Positions 8,221 to 16,257 of a stretch of 64,000 nt of DNA are shown one piece after another (position 1 is the stretch's first letter; the number at the start of each line of letters is the position of its first letter). The stretch lies in contig NZ_BIMC01000006.1 of the NCBI RefSeq assembly GCF_004000885.1, positions 62,001 through 126,000 of the forward strand, in the 5' to 3' direction. Made by a program: the position numbers and the translations under genes. The notes below the pieces were generated by a model. The model was not told the DNA's origin, did not search any database, and worked only from the letters and a program-made list of their open reading frames with translations. The stretch is from Paenibacillus glucanolyticus NBRC 15330. Lineage in GTDB: Bacteria; Bacillota; Bacilli; Paenibacillales; Paenibacillaceae.

Positions 8221-8814
8221 TTAGTTACCCCATTTATTTTTTAACTGTGTTTTATCCTCTGTATTAGGTGCAATACTAGTTAATGCATTAGCAGTCATTA
8301 CACAATTATTGTTACATGCTGAGCCAAAGTTATGTGATAGCGACAAGCTATGCCCAACTTCGTGTGTAGCGACACTTGAAGTTATTTGTGCTGAGGTTAG
8401 TCCATAAAGATCTATTTGATTCTTATAGGCATATATACTGCCGTAGTCCCAACTACTTTCAAAAGGGTTTACACTTGTCCCATTATTAAGCATCGGGTTA
8501 AAGTACCCTAATACTCCACTATTTGTAGTAGAACCTACATAATATCGATCAGACTTTTTACCATTTACTTCAGAATTTTGATTATAAGTTAATGGGCCAA
8601 CTTTTGAAGAAATGTTGTTCCAGTTATTTTTACCTGTATTAAAGTATCCTTCATATGAATTATTAAATACTGAGGTATCATACCAGACATAAAATTTAGC
8701 ACCCGAATTACGTTTTCCTAAGAAAGTGTAATCTGCGAAGATGGTTGAAGATATTAGTATAAACAGAGCTAACAAGGAAAAAAAGCTAATAAAAATTTTT
8801 TGTTTTTTTTTCAT
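8221..8814 (-). CDS. Secreted metzincin-like zinc metallopeptidase
   Basis: A 197-residue precursor with a signal peptide (residues 1-27), no recognisable prodomain, and the zinc motif HEVGHSLSLSH at residues 151-161. This matches the metzincin HExxHxxGxxH except that the conserved Gly is Ser. A Met-turn candidate CVMTAN lies at 171-176. The protein ends shortly after, so it is a minimal matrixin-like peptidase acting outside the cell. ATG follows AGGAGG. It is the first gene of a two-gene unit with the anchored protein downstream. Confidence 0.85.
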   Translation of the reverse strand: MKKKQKIFISFFSLLALFILISSTIFADYTFLGKRNSGAKFYVWYDTSVFNNSYEGYFNTGKNNWNNISSKVGPLTYNQNSEVNGKKSDRYYVGSTTNSGVLGYFNPMLNNGTSVNPFESSWDYGSIYAYKNQIDLYGLTSAQITSSVATHEVGHSLSLSHNFGSACNNNCVMTANALTSIAPNTEDKTQLKNKWGN

Positions 8815-9008
8815 TACAATACCTCCTACATAATTTGTATATATAGTTAACGGTTGGAATTATAAAAAAGTTACGTTTTTTTATAAAAAAAGAAATATTT
8901 GTATTAATTATTAAGAAGTAATAAAACATTAACTGAATCATAAAAAGAATACTGAATACTTTCGACTTATAGAAAAAAGTTACCAAGCATCCTGTTTTTG
9001 ATTCAGAC

Positions 9009-9157
9009 GCTGGCGTATGCCATCCGCTATGGCTAGGGAAAGAGGGCCAGGAAAGTGAGTTTAGCTACGGTCCCAGTGATGGGGAGGAAGCTGTATATGT
9101 GACATCGGCCAAACTTACCGATCGGATGAGAGAGCTCATTTTACCAGAGGGACGTTA
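9009..9157 (+). pseudogene. 3' remnant of a duplicated lipoprotein gene
   Basis: The frame ending at the TAA at 9155 encodes the last ~50 residues of a protein very similar to the end of the intact lipoprotein at 15622-16062. Both end RMRELILPEGR, and base identity continues past the stop (TAAAGCCGTTA). The upstream part and start are missing. It sits before the first superoxide dismutase copy exactly as the intact gene sits before the second. Confidence 0.85.
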
Positions 9158-9290
9158 AAGCCGTTAGCGGCTGCTTCCTATATGTTCCGGCAGGCTCAGA
9201 TTACAATCGGGTGCTAAGTTTATGGTTTATCTTGTACGTGTCTTCGGAATCAATGACCAACGCCGAAAGCCCCAAATCCCCTAAATAACG

Positions 9291-9315
9291 GTTGAGACGT
9301 ATAAAAGCAGGGTAT
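9291..9315 (+). promoter_or_regulatory. Conserved promoter candidate of SOD copy 1
   Basis: GTTGAG, a 13-base spacer and GGGTAT lie in a stretch conserved upstream of both SOD copies (GACGTATAAAA then GGGAGATGAATGAATA). The arrangement resembles a stress-sigma (SigB-like) promoter, but the -35 is imperfect and whether the host has such a sigma factor is unknown. Confidence 0.35.
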
Positions 9316-9353
9316 TGGGAGATGAATGAATACCATCATCAGGAGGCGATGAA

Positions 9354-10106
9354 GTGAACAAGAAGACCTACAGGTTGAAGCATATGGCCGGAGCATTTCT
9401 TGCCGGAGCCATGCTGTTTTCAGGAATTTCGTTGGCGGCTGCAAACCCCGAAGGAACCTTGGATGCAATTAAACACACAACGTCGAAAATAAGCTACTAC
9501 GTTAACGGCAAGGACCACTCGACACCTGCCGGTCAATTTATGAACCAAGGGACGGCAGCCCCGGACTCCATTGTTCAGAACGGCACGACCTATGTGCCTG
9601 TGCGAATGGTTTCCGATCTGGTTGGACAGCCGGTGTACTGGGAGCAGGCGTCCCGGACGATCTCTTTGGGGCTGCCTGTGGTCAAGCTGTACAATGCGGC
9701 GGGCGAGTCGGTTGGTTCCGCTACCCTGGAGCAGGTCAATGACGGGGTGAGGGTGAAGATGACCGCATCCGGTCTCACGCCAGCCAAACACGGATTCCAT
9801 GTGCATGAGAATGCGATTCAGGGTGGGGATTTCAAATCTGCCGGCGGTCACTTTAACCCGACAGATAAGCACCACGGCCTTGCACATCCGCAAGGAAGCC
9901 ATGTTGGCGATATGCCGAATCTGGTCGTAGGCCCTGACGGAACCGTGGAAGCGGAGATGATCATTCAGCATGGAACCCTTGAAAAGGGTCAGCCGAACTC
10001 GGTGCTGGGCCGCTCGCTCATCATCCATGCCGGTGAAGATGATGGCGTAACCGATCCATCAGGGAATTCCGGCGACCGTGTGGCTGGCGGGAATATTCCC
10101 GAGTAA
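9354..10106 (+). CDS. Exported CuAO_N-domain / Cu-Zn superoxide dismutase family protein (copy 1)
   Basis: A 250-residue precursor with an N-terminal signal or anchor (residues 1-30), a short copper-amine-oxidase N-terminal-like module (NGTTYVPVRMVSDLVG, about 76-107), and a C-terminal Cu/Zn SOD domain (108-250). The metal ligands are all visible: HVH at 149/151, bridging H166 in GGHFNP, H174, H183, D186 and H225. It has no cysteine, so it lacks the usual SOD disulfide. It should dismutate superoxide at the cell surface. GTG start, AGGAGG seven bases upstream. A strong terminator follows. Paralogue at 16258. Confidence 0.9.
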   Translation: MNKKTYRLKHMAGAFLAGAMLFSGISLAAANPEGTLDAIKHTTSKISYYVNGKDHSTPAGQFMNQGTAAPDSIVQNGTTYVPVRMVSDLVGQPVYWEQASRTISLGLPVVKLYNAAGESVGSATLEQVNDGVRVKMTASGLTPAKHGFHVHENAIQGGDFKSAGGHFNPTDKHHGLAHPQGSHVGDMPNLVVGPDGTVEAEMIIQHGTLEKGQPNSVLGRSLIIHAGEDDGVTDPSGNSGDRVAGGNIPE

Positions 10107-10156
10107 TCGGTAAGCTGCTCGGGTAAGGGTTTTGCAGCATAGGCATGCCATCAATA

Positions 10157-10187
10157 AACGCATCTCCACAGGGAGATGCGTTTTTTT
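10157..10187 (+). terminator. Terminator of SOD copy 1
   Basis: Arms AACGCATCTCC and GGGAGATGCGTT with a tiny loop and a seven-T run. Nearly the same hairpin follows copy 2. Confidence 0.92.
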
Positions 10188-10331
10188 CTAATGGCGGTGC
10201 ATCAAAATCTGATAAAATGACGGGATGAGGCAGTTTATGGAAGGAACCATCTTAGAACCGGCGTCCTTGGGGCATGGGCACCCGTTATAGTGTAGCGGTT
10301 ATTCCAATGAAGAGCCTGTTCGATTTTCCAG

Positions 10332-10360
10332 TTGACATCGTATGTGATCTATCATATTAT
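10332..10360 (+). promoter_or_regulatory. Strong sigma-A promoter of the EamA transporter leader
   Basis: TTGACA (10332-10337), 17-bp spacer, TATTAT (10355-10360). Transcription would start near 10367, leaving a leader of about 165 nt. Confidence 0.8.
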
Positions 10361-10366
10361 ATCTCT

Positions 10367-10500
10367 TGTTGTAAATGAATGGCTTGCTGAATTGAATAAA
10401 CCAAACTCTATCCTGTGGATGGAGTGGCGGAACTTTGTCAAAGAAATATTCTTTGGTTTCATTCGCCCCTTGTCAGTGAAATGGCAAGGGGCTTTATGTT
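10367..10500 (+). promoter_or_regulatory. Structured leader with three hairpins, candidate riboswitch or attenuator
   Basis: Between promoter and gene the transcript folds into at least three hairpins. They are an 8-bp stem at 10406-10424 (CTCTATCC/GGATGGAG), a 7-bp stem at 10439-10455 (CAAAGAA/TTCTTTG), and an 8-bp GC-rich stem at 10465-10492 (GCCCCTTG/CAAGGGGC) followed by TTTATGTT that looks like a terminator just ahead of the gene. I do not recognise a known riboswitch class or T-box motif. Premature termination control of the transporter is inferred. Confidence 0.55.
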
Positions 10501-10530
10501 GTTATGGACCAGAAAGGGAAGAGGTTTACC

Positions 10531-11454
10531 ATGAATATGAGGTTACTGAAATATGCTTTACTTGTTTTTTTAGGGGCATGCAGTTATGGATCGCTCTCTA
10601 CCATCATCAAGCTTGGAATGAAAGATGGATTCGGCATGCAGCAGCTGGTAGGATCACAGTACTTTTTTGGATGGTGCATGCTGCTCCTGTCAGTTTTGTT
10701 ATTTTCGCGAAAAAAGCTGGGGATGAAGCTGGGCCTCACGTTATTAGTCGCTGGCATCCCCATCAGTTTGACGGGTATATTCTACGGATTTGCCGTGGAG
10801 GAATTGCCTGCTTCCATTGCCATCGTTCTCTTATTTCAATTTACTTGGATTGGGGTCATTCTGGAGGCTATCGTTGATAGAAAGTTCCCGAGTCGCGAGA
10901 AATGCATTTCGATGGTCATCCTTCTTATCGGTACGATCTTAGCAGGAGGGATTCTTGAACCAAGTGTTGGTGGGATTACGGCCAAAGGTGTTATTTTCGG
11001 CCTTATGTCGGCCGTGTCGTTTGCCTTCTATATATTCGTAAGCGGGAGGGTGGCTACACAGGTGCCTGCGGTGAATAAAAGCTTGTATATGACCACTAGT
11101 GCCCTGATCATTATTTTGATGGTTTTCTCGCCTTCCTTCATTTATGATGGTGCGATTCCAGATGGACTTTGGAAGTTTGGTCTTCCTTTAGGGCTGCTGG
11201 GCATCGTGATTCCGGTCCTTTTCTTTTCCATTGGTGTCCCGAAGCTGGGCTCAGGTCTGGGCGCGATACTGGGTGCGGCGGAACTTCCGGCAGCCGTGGT
11301 AGCTTCGGTGTTAATTTTGCATGAAGAGGTGTCGTTGCTTCGATGGGTTGGGATCATCGTTGTTCTGCTTGGCATTGCTACGCCGCAGCTTCTGCCGATA
11401 TGGATACGGAAAAAATCCACAACCCCCCTACTTCCCAAGGTAGAAGAGTTATAA
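10531..11454 (+). CDS. EamA/DMT-family membrane transporter
   Basis: A 307-residue protein with ten predicted membrane helices in two homologous halves, the drug/metabolite transporter plan. The start at 10531 is preferred because GGGAAGAGG lies eight bases upstream; an ATG nine codons earlier has no ribosome site. Typical features include the helix-2 GSQYFFGW region and the C-terminal helix GIIVVLLGIA. Substrate unknown. The structured leader suggests control by a small molecule that might also be the cargo. Confidence 0.88.
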   Translation: MNMRLLKYALLVFLGACSYGSLSTIIKLGMKDGFGMQQLVGSQYFFGWCMLLLSVLLFSRKKLGMKLGLTLLVAGIPISLTGIFYGFAVEELPASIAIVLLFQFTWIGVILEAIVDRKFPSREKCISMVILLIGTILAGGILEPSVGGITAKGVIFGLMSAVSFAFYIFVSGRVATQVPAVNKSLYMTTSALIIILMVFSPSFIYDGAIPDGLWKFGLPLGLLGIVIPVLFFSIGVPKLGSGLGAILGAAELPAAVVASVLILHEEVSLLRWVGIIVVLLGIATPQLLPIWIRKKSTTPLLPKVEEL

Positions 11455-11523
11455 ACTGCGAACTGAATCGTAGCTTTGCATGGGACGGTAATTCCCGCTC
11501 AACCGCAAGGCTCATATGTAAAA

Positions 11524-11569
11524 GACTGCCCCTAAAGCCTACGCTGACGTAGTTCCTTTGGGGGCAGTC
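11524..11569. terminator. Hairpin between convergent genes
   Basis: Long inverted repeat GACTGCCCC...GGGGCAGTC with an additional inner CTACG/CGTAG stem. It lies between the EamA gene and the oppositely oriented permease gene and probably terminates both. Confidence 0.7.
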
Positions 11570-11605
11570 GTGTTTAGCATGTGTGATTACGATGGCCTTA
11601 CCATT

Positions 11606-12958
11606 TTACTTCGCGCTAGGCAGCAATTTATTCAATACAATCGCTGCAAGAGCAGCCGCTAGTATGGGTGAACCGAACAAATACTGCACGAATGTAGGCA
11701 ATGTATATAAGAAGTCTTTAGGAATGAGTACTAACGCTAACGTCAAAATCATCGGTATGGCGATAATGTACATTTCTTTTTCACCGATTTTCTCGTTCTT
11801 CATAACCTGGATCCCGTTAATCGAGATGATCCCGCAGACGATGGCGAATACGCCTCCGATGACGGCGGTTGGAATTGAGGAGATCAAAGCGGCCAGTTTG
11901 CCTGAACAACCGAAGAGGACAAACCATCCGCCTACCGCAAGAAAGACCCGGCGGCTTGCCACGCCCGTGATGGAGATAATGCCTGCATTGGTAGAGTAAC
12001 CGGTGACCGGCGTGGAGCCGAGTCCTGAAGCAATCAGGCAGCTGATTCCTTCACCGATGACGCCCCGATTAATATTTTTATCCGTTAACGGTTTATCAAT
12101 GACGTTGCTGATGGCAAACCATGTACCTGTCGTCTCCGCCAGCAGGACGAGATAGATGATGACCATGGTGATAATCGCCGACAAGTCGAACGAAAAGCCA
12201 AAATCCTTAAATGGTATCTGCGGCATGCTGAACCAGCTGGCGCTGGCGACAGCGCTGAAATCCAGCACACCCATCAAGTTGGCCGAGATACAGCCGATAA
12301 TTAACGCGATCATGACGGACGTAACCCGGAATATCGCGCCTCGCGTTCGGAACAGGGATCCAAGGATCACGAACAGGATGAGTGCAGCCGCTGAGATCAG
12401 GGCCAGCAGCACGTTTTGATTAATGGTTGCGTCCGTGGCGCCGTAAATATTGTCCCGGATGGCAACCGGCAATAAAGACAGACCTACAATGAAGATGATG
12501 GTGCCCCCGACAATGGGCGGGATGAAGGATTTCACGATTTTATTGAAAACTCCCGTATACCCCAAAATCACCACGAGGATTGCACCCACCAGGCTGGCAC
12601 CCAGCACGGAGCTCCAACCGAGCTCCCCGCCTCCGCTGGCGGCATAAATCGCAACAATTGCACCAAGAGGAACATAGGATGGACCTTGCGCCATCGGCAG
12701 CTTCATGCAGAAATACGTTTGCACAATCGTGGCAAGCCCGGCTGCAATAAACGTGGATTGAATTAATGCACTGGATTGATTGGGCGATAAGCCGATTAAC
12801 ATGGCAATTAGGAAAGGAACAACATAAACGTCCATCGCGACGACATGCTGTAAACCGAGAATGGCGGATTTTCCGACAGATATTTCACCGTCAGGCGGAA
12901 CCGTTAAATGCTGTGAGTTCGTTTGCGTGTTATCTTGTTTGTCTGCTTGTGTTTTCAC
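11606..12958 (-). CDS. NCS2-family purine (xanthine/uracil-type) permease
   Basis: A protein of about 450 residues with 13-14 membrane helices. NCS2/NAT family marks are visible: the QHVVAM motif in the first helix and the GSTPVTGYSTNAGIISITG region corresponding to the NAT substrate-binding signature. It should import a purine base or xanthine/urate by cation symport. The GTG at 12958 has GAGGTG nine bases upstream; the GTG four codons earlier abuts that site. It lies 42 bp downstream of guanine deaminase in the same operon, so guanine or a related purine is the likely cargo. Confidence 0.9.
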   Translation of the reverse strand: MKTQADKQDNTQTNSQHLTVPPDGEISVGKSAILGLQHVVAMDVYVVPFLIAMLIGLSPNQSSALIQSTFIAAGLATIVQTYFCMKLPMAQGPSYVPLGAIVAIYAASGGGELGWSSVLGASLVGAILVVILGYTGVFNKIVKSFIPPIVGGTIIFIVGLSLLPVAIRDNIYGATDATINQNVLLALISAAALILFVILGSLFRTRGAIFRVTSVMIALIIGCISANLMGVLDFSAVASASWFSMPQIPFKDFGFSFDLSAIITMVIIYLVLLAETTGTWFAISNVIDKPLTDKNINRGVIGEGISCLIASGLGSTPVTGYSTNAGIISITGVASRRVFLAVGGWFVLFGCSGKLAALISSIPTAVIGGVFAIVCGIISINGIQVMKNEKIGEKEMYIIAIPMILTLALVLIPKDFLYTLPTFVQYLFGSPILAAALAAIVLNKLLPSAK

Positions 12959-13000
12959 TTCGATGGACACCTCGAATGTTTGGATTAATTGCGATATATC

Positions 13001-14365
13001 TTAGCGTGAATGAACCTTTTCTCCTTGTACCCAGACCTCGCGAATATGTTCAGGCCGTGCGAGATACATAATCTTCTGAAAAATATCTTGTACGTCCTCC
13101 AACTCATCAAAAATCGGCAGCTTCGCGGACGGCAGTCTCGTATCGATCACCTGCACATCCCATACGTAGTTTTCCTGAATACGGCCAATCGGCAAGCTTA
13201 GGCTTTCACCGCCTCCGGCCGTAGCCAGATAGAATGCCTCATGGACCGTGATCCGCGACTTGGGTACGCCGCGCTCGGCAGCCGGAAGGGAGGTGTTCAC
13301 GCCATCCTCCAGCATCCTCGAAGACATCACGGCTTGTCTTATATTATCGAAGAGACTGGGCGAGAAGCCGCCAGATAGATCAGAGCCTAAACCAATCTCA
13401 ACATTGTGGGCATGGAAGCGGGCAACCGGGATGACGCTATTGGCGAAATAGGCGTTGGATATCGGGCAGTGCGCGATGGCGGTTCCGGTGTCAGCGAATA
13501 ATTCGGCATCCTGATCATCGAGAAAATTACAATGAGCCATGACCGATTTATCACGGAGCAGGCCAAAATCATGCAAGGCAAACGCATCGTTTTTCTGGAA
13601 TCGATCCTTCACATGACCGTGTGCCCAATCGCTTTCGCTGCAGTGGGACTGCACATACGTATCGTATTTGGCTGCCAGCTTCCCCAAACCCTTCAGCCCC
13701 TCATCGGTACAGCTTGGAATGAATCGAGGGGTGACGACGGGATACACGCCTTGTTTCGTGGTCTTGGCGAGTTCCTTAACAGCGATAATAAATGCTTCCG
13801 TGTCCACCAATGCTGTGGATGTGTCTGCATCGCGGTAGTAATCCGGATTTTGCTCGGGATCGTCCATGACAACCTTCCCAACAAGTCCGCGCTGGCCTTT
13901 GCCCGCACAGATTTCGGCTAGCAGCAGGCTGGCTTCCTTATGCACCGTGGCAAAATAAAGCGCCGTCGTGGTTCCGTTGGCTAGCAGGGTGCTTACCAAA
14001 TCCTCGTAGACCTTTTGCGCAAACTCGAGATCGGAGAATTTCGATTCCAGCGGGAAGGTATAGGTATTGAGCCAGTCATAAAGCGGAATGTCCAAAGCAG
14101 TTCCAGATTGAGCCCACTGCGGGGCATGAACATGCAAGTCAACAAAACCCGGCAGGAAATACTGTCCCTCCTCTAATCGATGAAAGCTGTCGCTTCCCTG
14201 ATACGAATCCAGCAAGGATTGATATTCGGTGTCTTCCGGTGCCACGACTCGCTCAATCATTCCGTCCGCATTGATGCAATATAGACAGTCTGTTAACACT
14301 TGAATTTCGGTGGGAGATTTGCTTGAAAAAGAAGTCCCTTGAAACAATTGCATATATTTACTCAT
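13001..14365 (-). CDS. guaD: Guanine deaminase (amidohydrolase type)
   Basis: A 454-residue amidohydrolase-superfamily enzyme converting guanine to xanthine and ammonia. Zinc and catalytic motifs are clear: PGFVDLHVHAPQ (HxH), QSHCSES, MAHCNFL and GLGSDLSGG. The set with HAPQ and SHCSES is typical of guanine deaminase. The ATG at 14365 is chosen: GGCGGT precedes it, and the promoter starts transcription near 14399, which excludes the upstream in-frame ATG at 14407. It is followed by the purine permease gene. A PurBox-like site lies between promoter and start. Confidence 0.93.
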   Translation of the reverse strand: MSKYMQLFQGTSFSSKSPTEIQVLTDCLYCINADGMIERVVAPEDTEYQSLLDSYQGSDSFHRLEEGQYFLPGFVDLHVHAPQWAQSGTALDIPLYDWLNTYTFPLESKFSDLEFAQKVYEDLVSTLLANGTTTALYFATVHKEASLLLAEICAGKGQRGLVGKVVMDDPEQNPDYYRDADTSTALVDTEAFIIAVKELAKTTKQGVYPVVTPRFIPSCTDEGLKGLGKLAAKYDTYVQSHCSESDWAHGHVKDRFQKNDAFALHDFGLLRDKSVMAHCNFLDDQDAELFADTGTAIAHCPISNAYFANSVIPVARFHAHNVEIGLGSDLSGGFSPSLFDNIRQAVMSSRMLEDGVNTSLPAAERGVPKSRITVHEAFYLATAGGGESLSLPIGRIQENYVWDVQVIDTRLPSAKLPIFDELEDVQDIFQKIMYLARPEHIREVWVQGEKVHSR

Positions 14366-14377
14366 GTTTACCGCCTT

Positions 14378-14389
14378 AATGTTCGTTTT
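14378..14389 (-). promoter_or_regulatory. PurBox-like site in front of guaD
   Basis: Read on the coding strand the 12-mer is AAAACGAACATT, which fits the Bacillus PurR half-site AWWWCGAACWWT. It lies just after the predicted transcription start. PurR normally uses two such boxes; a second good one was not found. Confidence 0.5.
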
Positions 14390-14405
14390 TTCGAGCGCTT
14401 TTGTC

Positions 14406-14434
14406 ATTATAGTCCGTTAAAAAAGAGATGTCTA
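14406..14434 (-). promoter_or_regulatory. Sigma-A promoter of the guaD-permease operon
   Basis: On the minus strand TAGACA (14434-14429), 17-bp spacer, TATAAT (14411-14406). Confidence 0.8.
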
Positions 14435-14600
14435 TAGTATAAAGGCGAATAGATATGAGCGCTGGTCTGGTAGGGTGATCACTAAGTATGAAGGGTTGTC
14501 CTTGGAGAGAAATTGGGGCTATGATGAGTATGGAGTTCAGGATTCTCGTTTTATCCAACGTTTAATGAAACTTAAGTAATTGATAATATGTTTTAGTCAA

Positions 14601-14621
14601 AAAAAGAGCCAAGTTGGCTCG
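14601..14621 (-). terminator. Terminator of the small minus-strand ORF
   Basis: On the minus strand GAGCCAACTTGGCTC is followed by seven T residues. Confidence 0.8.
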
Positions 14622-14623
14622 AA

Positions 14624-14848
14624 TTATTTTGAACTCACTAATTCCTCACCTTTGACTCTCCAAATCTTCACACCGCTTACAAAAGTATTGGATTCTTTAT
14701 CATATGTCACTTCCTGTGCCTCCAGCGTTTCGTTTAGATTTGTTGCTACGATATGAGCATTCTTAATTTTGTAAATTGATGTTTGGGCAGCAGTACCAAC
14801 CGTAGCAACAATTACATTGGTTCCGTCCTGCTCAATATCTGTCTCCAC
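14624..14848 (-). CDS. Short hypothetical protein, probably a 3' gene fragment
   Basis: A 74-residue ORF with beta-rich, secreted-protein-like sequence, followed by a good terminator. The frame stays open about 17 codons upstream of the GTG without a ribosome site, then meets a stop, so it looks like the 3' end of a longer gene that has lost its front. No family recognised. Confidence 0.4.
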   Translation of the reverse strand: METDIEQDGTNVIVATVGTAAQTSIYKIKNAHIVATNLNETLEAQEVTYDKESNTFVSGVKIWRVKGEELVSSK

Positions 14849-14943
14849 CGTATGCGCTTCAGCAATTGTTGTATATGCATTTAAATGAGTGATCTACGGC
14901 CCAATAACCATTGAGATGAGTGGATCTTCATGAAAGAAGGCTG

Positions 14944-14973
14944 CGGACGCAATACGTCCGGAGTCTTTTTGTA
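14944..14973 (+). terminator. Stray terminator-like hairpin
   Basis: CGGACG-CAATA-CGTCCG followed by GAGTCTTTTT. No intact gene precedes it on this strand, so it may be left from a deleted gene. Confidence 0.5.
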
Positions 14974-15000
14974 TAAACAAGAGGATATCAGCTGGCCCAC

Positions 15001-15589
15001 ACAGATGATATTTTAACCGAAAGAAACATCGAGGCCCGGCTTGTGTTGGAAGGGGATATTGACCATCCGGTGGATTATGAGGGAACGGCGTGTGTGACTG
15101 AAGAAGAATTTGGGCAGTTGCTGCAAGCCGCAGGCGCCTTTAATATTGATCGAGCGGGCCGCCAAAAAAGGCAGCTGGAAGCTCTTGCCCTACCAGAAGC
15201 TAAAGAACGAATACGGTACCTCCTTTCCGGATGATCTATATCATTCCTTGTCCAAGCAGGATGTTTACGAGCTTCCGCTGGGCCTCAACAGGAGACTTAT
15301 CACTGAGCGGTGGGAGGCATTTGCGGAGCAGACGTTAGATGAGGCTGGCGTTATGATTTTTGAGTGCTGCTTCATCCAGAATCCGGTGACCGTTGGCATG
15401 GTGAAATATGATGCGCTGGAGGGCGTTGAAGGGACGCTGGAAGTATTGGAAGCCCGGCGCAAGCTGGAGCACCGGATCTTGGACAGTCTCGGACTGAACA
15501 AGGAGCGAATCAACAACTCCCTTTATGATCAAGAGACGTACAGAACCATGCTGATGGACAAGCTGAAGTTGCATGGGGTCATCCAATAA
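15001..15589 (+). pseudogene. Frameshifted gene of unknown function
   Basis: Two overlapping frames each look coding over complementary halves. The first (up to about 15164) reads RNIEARLVLEGDIDHPV...AGAFNIDR. The second continues with KLLPYQKLKNEYGTSF...YRTMLMDKLKLHG to the stop at 15589. The switch lies at a six-A run (15164-15169), the classic site of a one-base indel. No proper start is visible at the 5' end, which reaches an upstream stop, so the gene is probably also truncated. It is an acidic soluble protein of about 190 residues of unknown family. Confidence 0.65.
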
Positions 15590-15621
15590 TGTTATTTTCG
15601 TAGATAAGGAAGGACGGTTTA

Positions 15622-16062
15622 ATGAAGCGCTTATTAATGATCATGATGCTCTACATAACGGCTCTATTGGTAGGTTGCGATAAGGAACCCGGTTGGGAGA
15701 CGATGCAGCTTCTAGACGAACAGGTTGCCGAAATCCGGATTTCAGCGTTCGAGACATGGGACGCGATGAATGGGGATACACTGCTGTCTTTCAAGGATGA
15801 GAAGGCTGTAATCGCATTTGAGGAAGCGATCCTTGCCGCTCGCAAGAAGCCGGATGATGCCAAACGAACGGACCCGGATTACGACGTGATGGTCATCTAT
15901 GCCCAGCAATCTCCGATTCATGCCATCAAGCTGTGGTTGGGAGAAGAGGGACAGGAGAGTGTGTTCAGCTACGGTTTCAAGGATTGGGGAGAAGATGTAT
16001 ATGTGGTTTCGGCCAAACATACGGATCGGATGAGAGAACTCATTTTGCCAGAGGGGCGTTAA
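15622..16062 (+). CDS. Small lipoprotein, unknown function
   Basis: A 146-residue precursor with lipobox ALLVGC at residues 14-19 and a soluble domain rich in acidic residues (WDAMNGDTLLSFKDEKAVIAFEEAI...). The ribosome site is AAGGAAGG. A near-identical 3' end occurs at 9009-9157. It precedes the SOD gene and is closed by its own terminator that overlaps the stop codon. Exposed on the outer face of the membrane; function unknown. Confidence 0.8.
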   Translation: MKRLLMIMMLYITALLVGCDKEPGWETMQLLDEQVAEIRISAFETWDAMNGDTLLSFKDEKAVIAFEEAILAARKKPDDAKRTDPDYDVMVIYAQQSPIHAIKLWLGEEGQESVFSYGFKDWGEDVYVVSAKHTDRMRELILPEGR

Positions 16063-16089
16063 AGCCGTTATCGGAGCCCCTCTCTTTTT
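16050..16089 (+). terminator. Terminator overlapping the lipoprotein stop
   Basis: Arms AGAGGGGC and GCCCCTCT enclose the stop codon, then CTTTTTC. The equivalent position at the first copy (after 9157) has lost the second arm. Confidence 0.8.
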
Positions 16090-16257
16090 CTGTTCAGTAG
16101 CTGGATATTATAGAAAGTATGAGTTTATTTATTGATTGTAAATATCTTTGGAATTAATGACTATTACCGAACGCCTCATCCCATAAAATAACGACTTAGA
16201 CGTATAAAATCAGGGGATTGGGAGATGAATGAATAACATTATTCAGGAGGCGATGAA

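Noticed and set aside
10332..10877. 181-codon ORF overlapping the leader and start of the EamA gene
   Set aside because: It covers the promoter and structured leader and lies in another frame of a clear membrane transporter.
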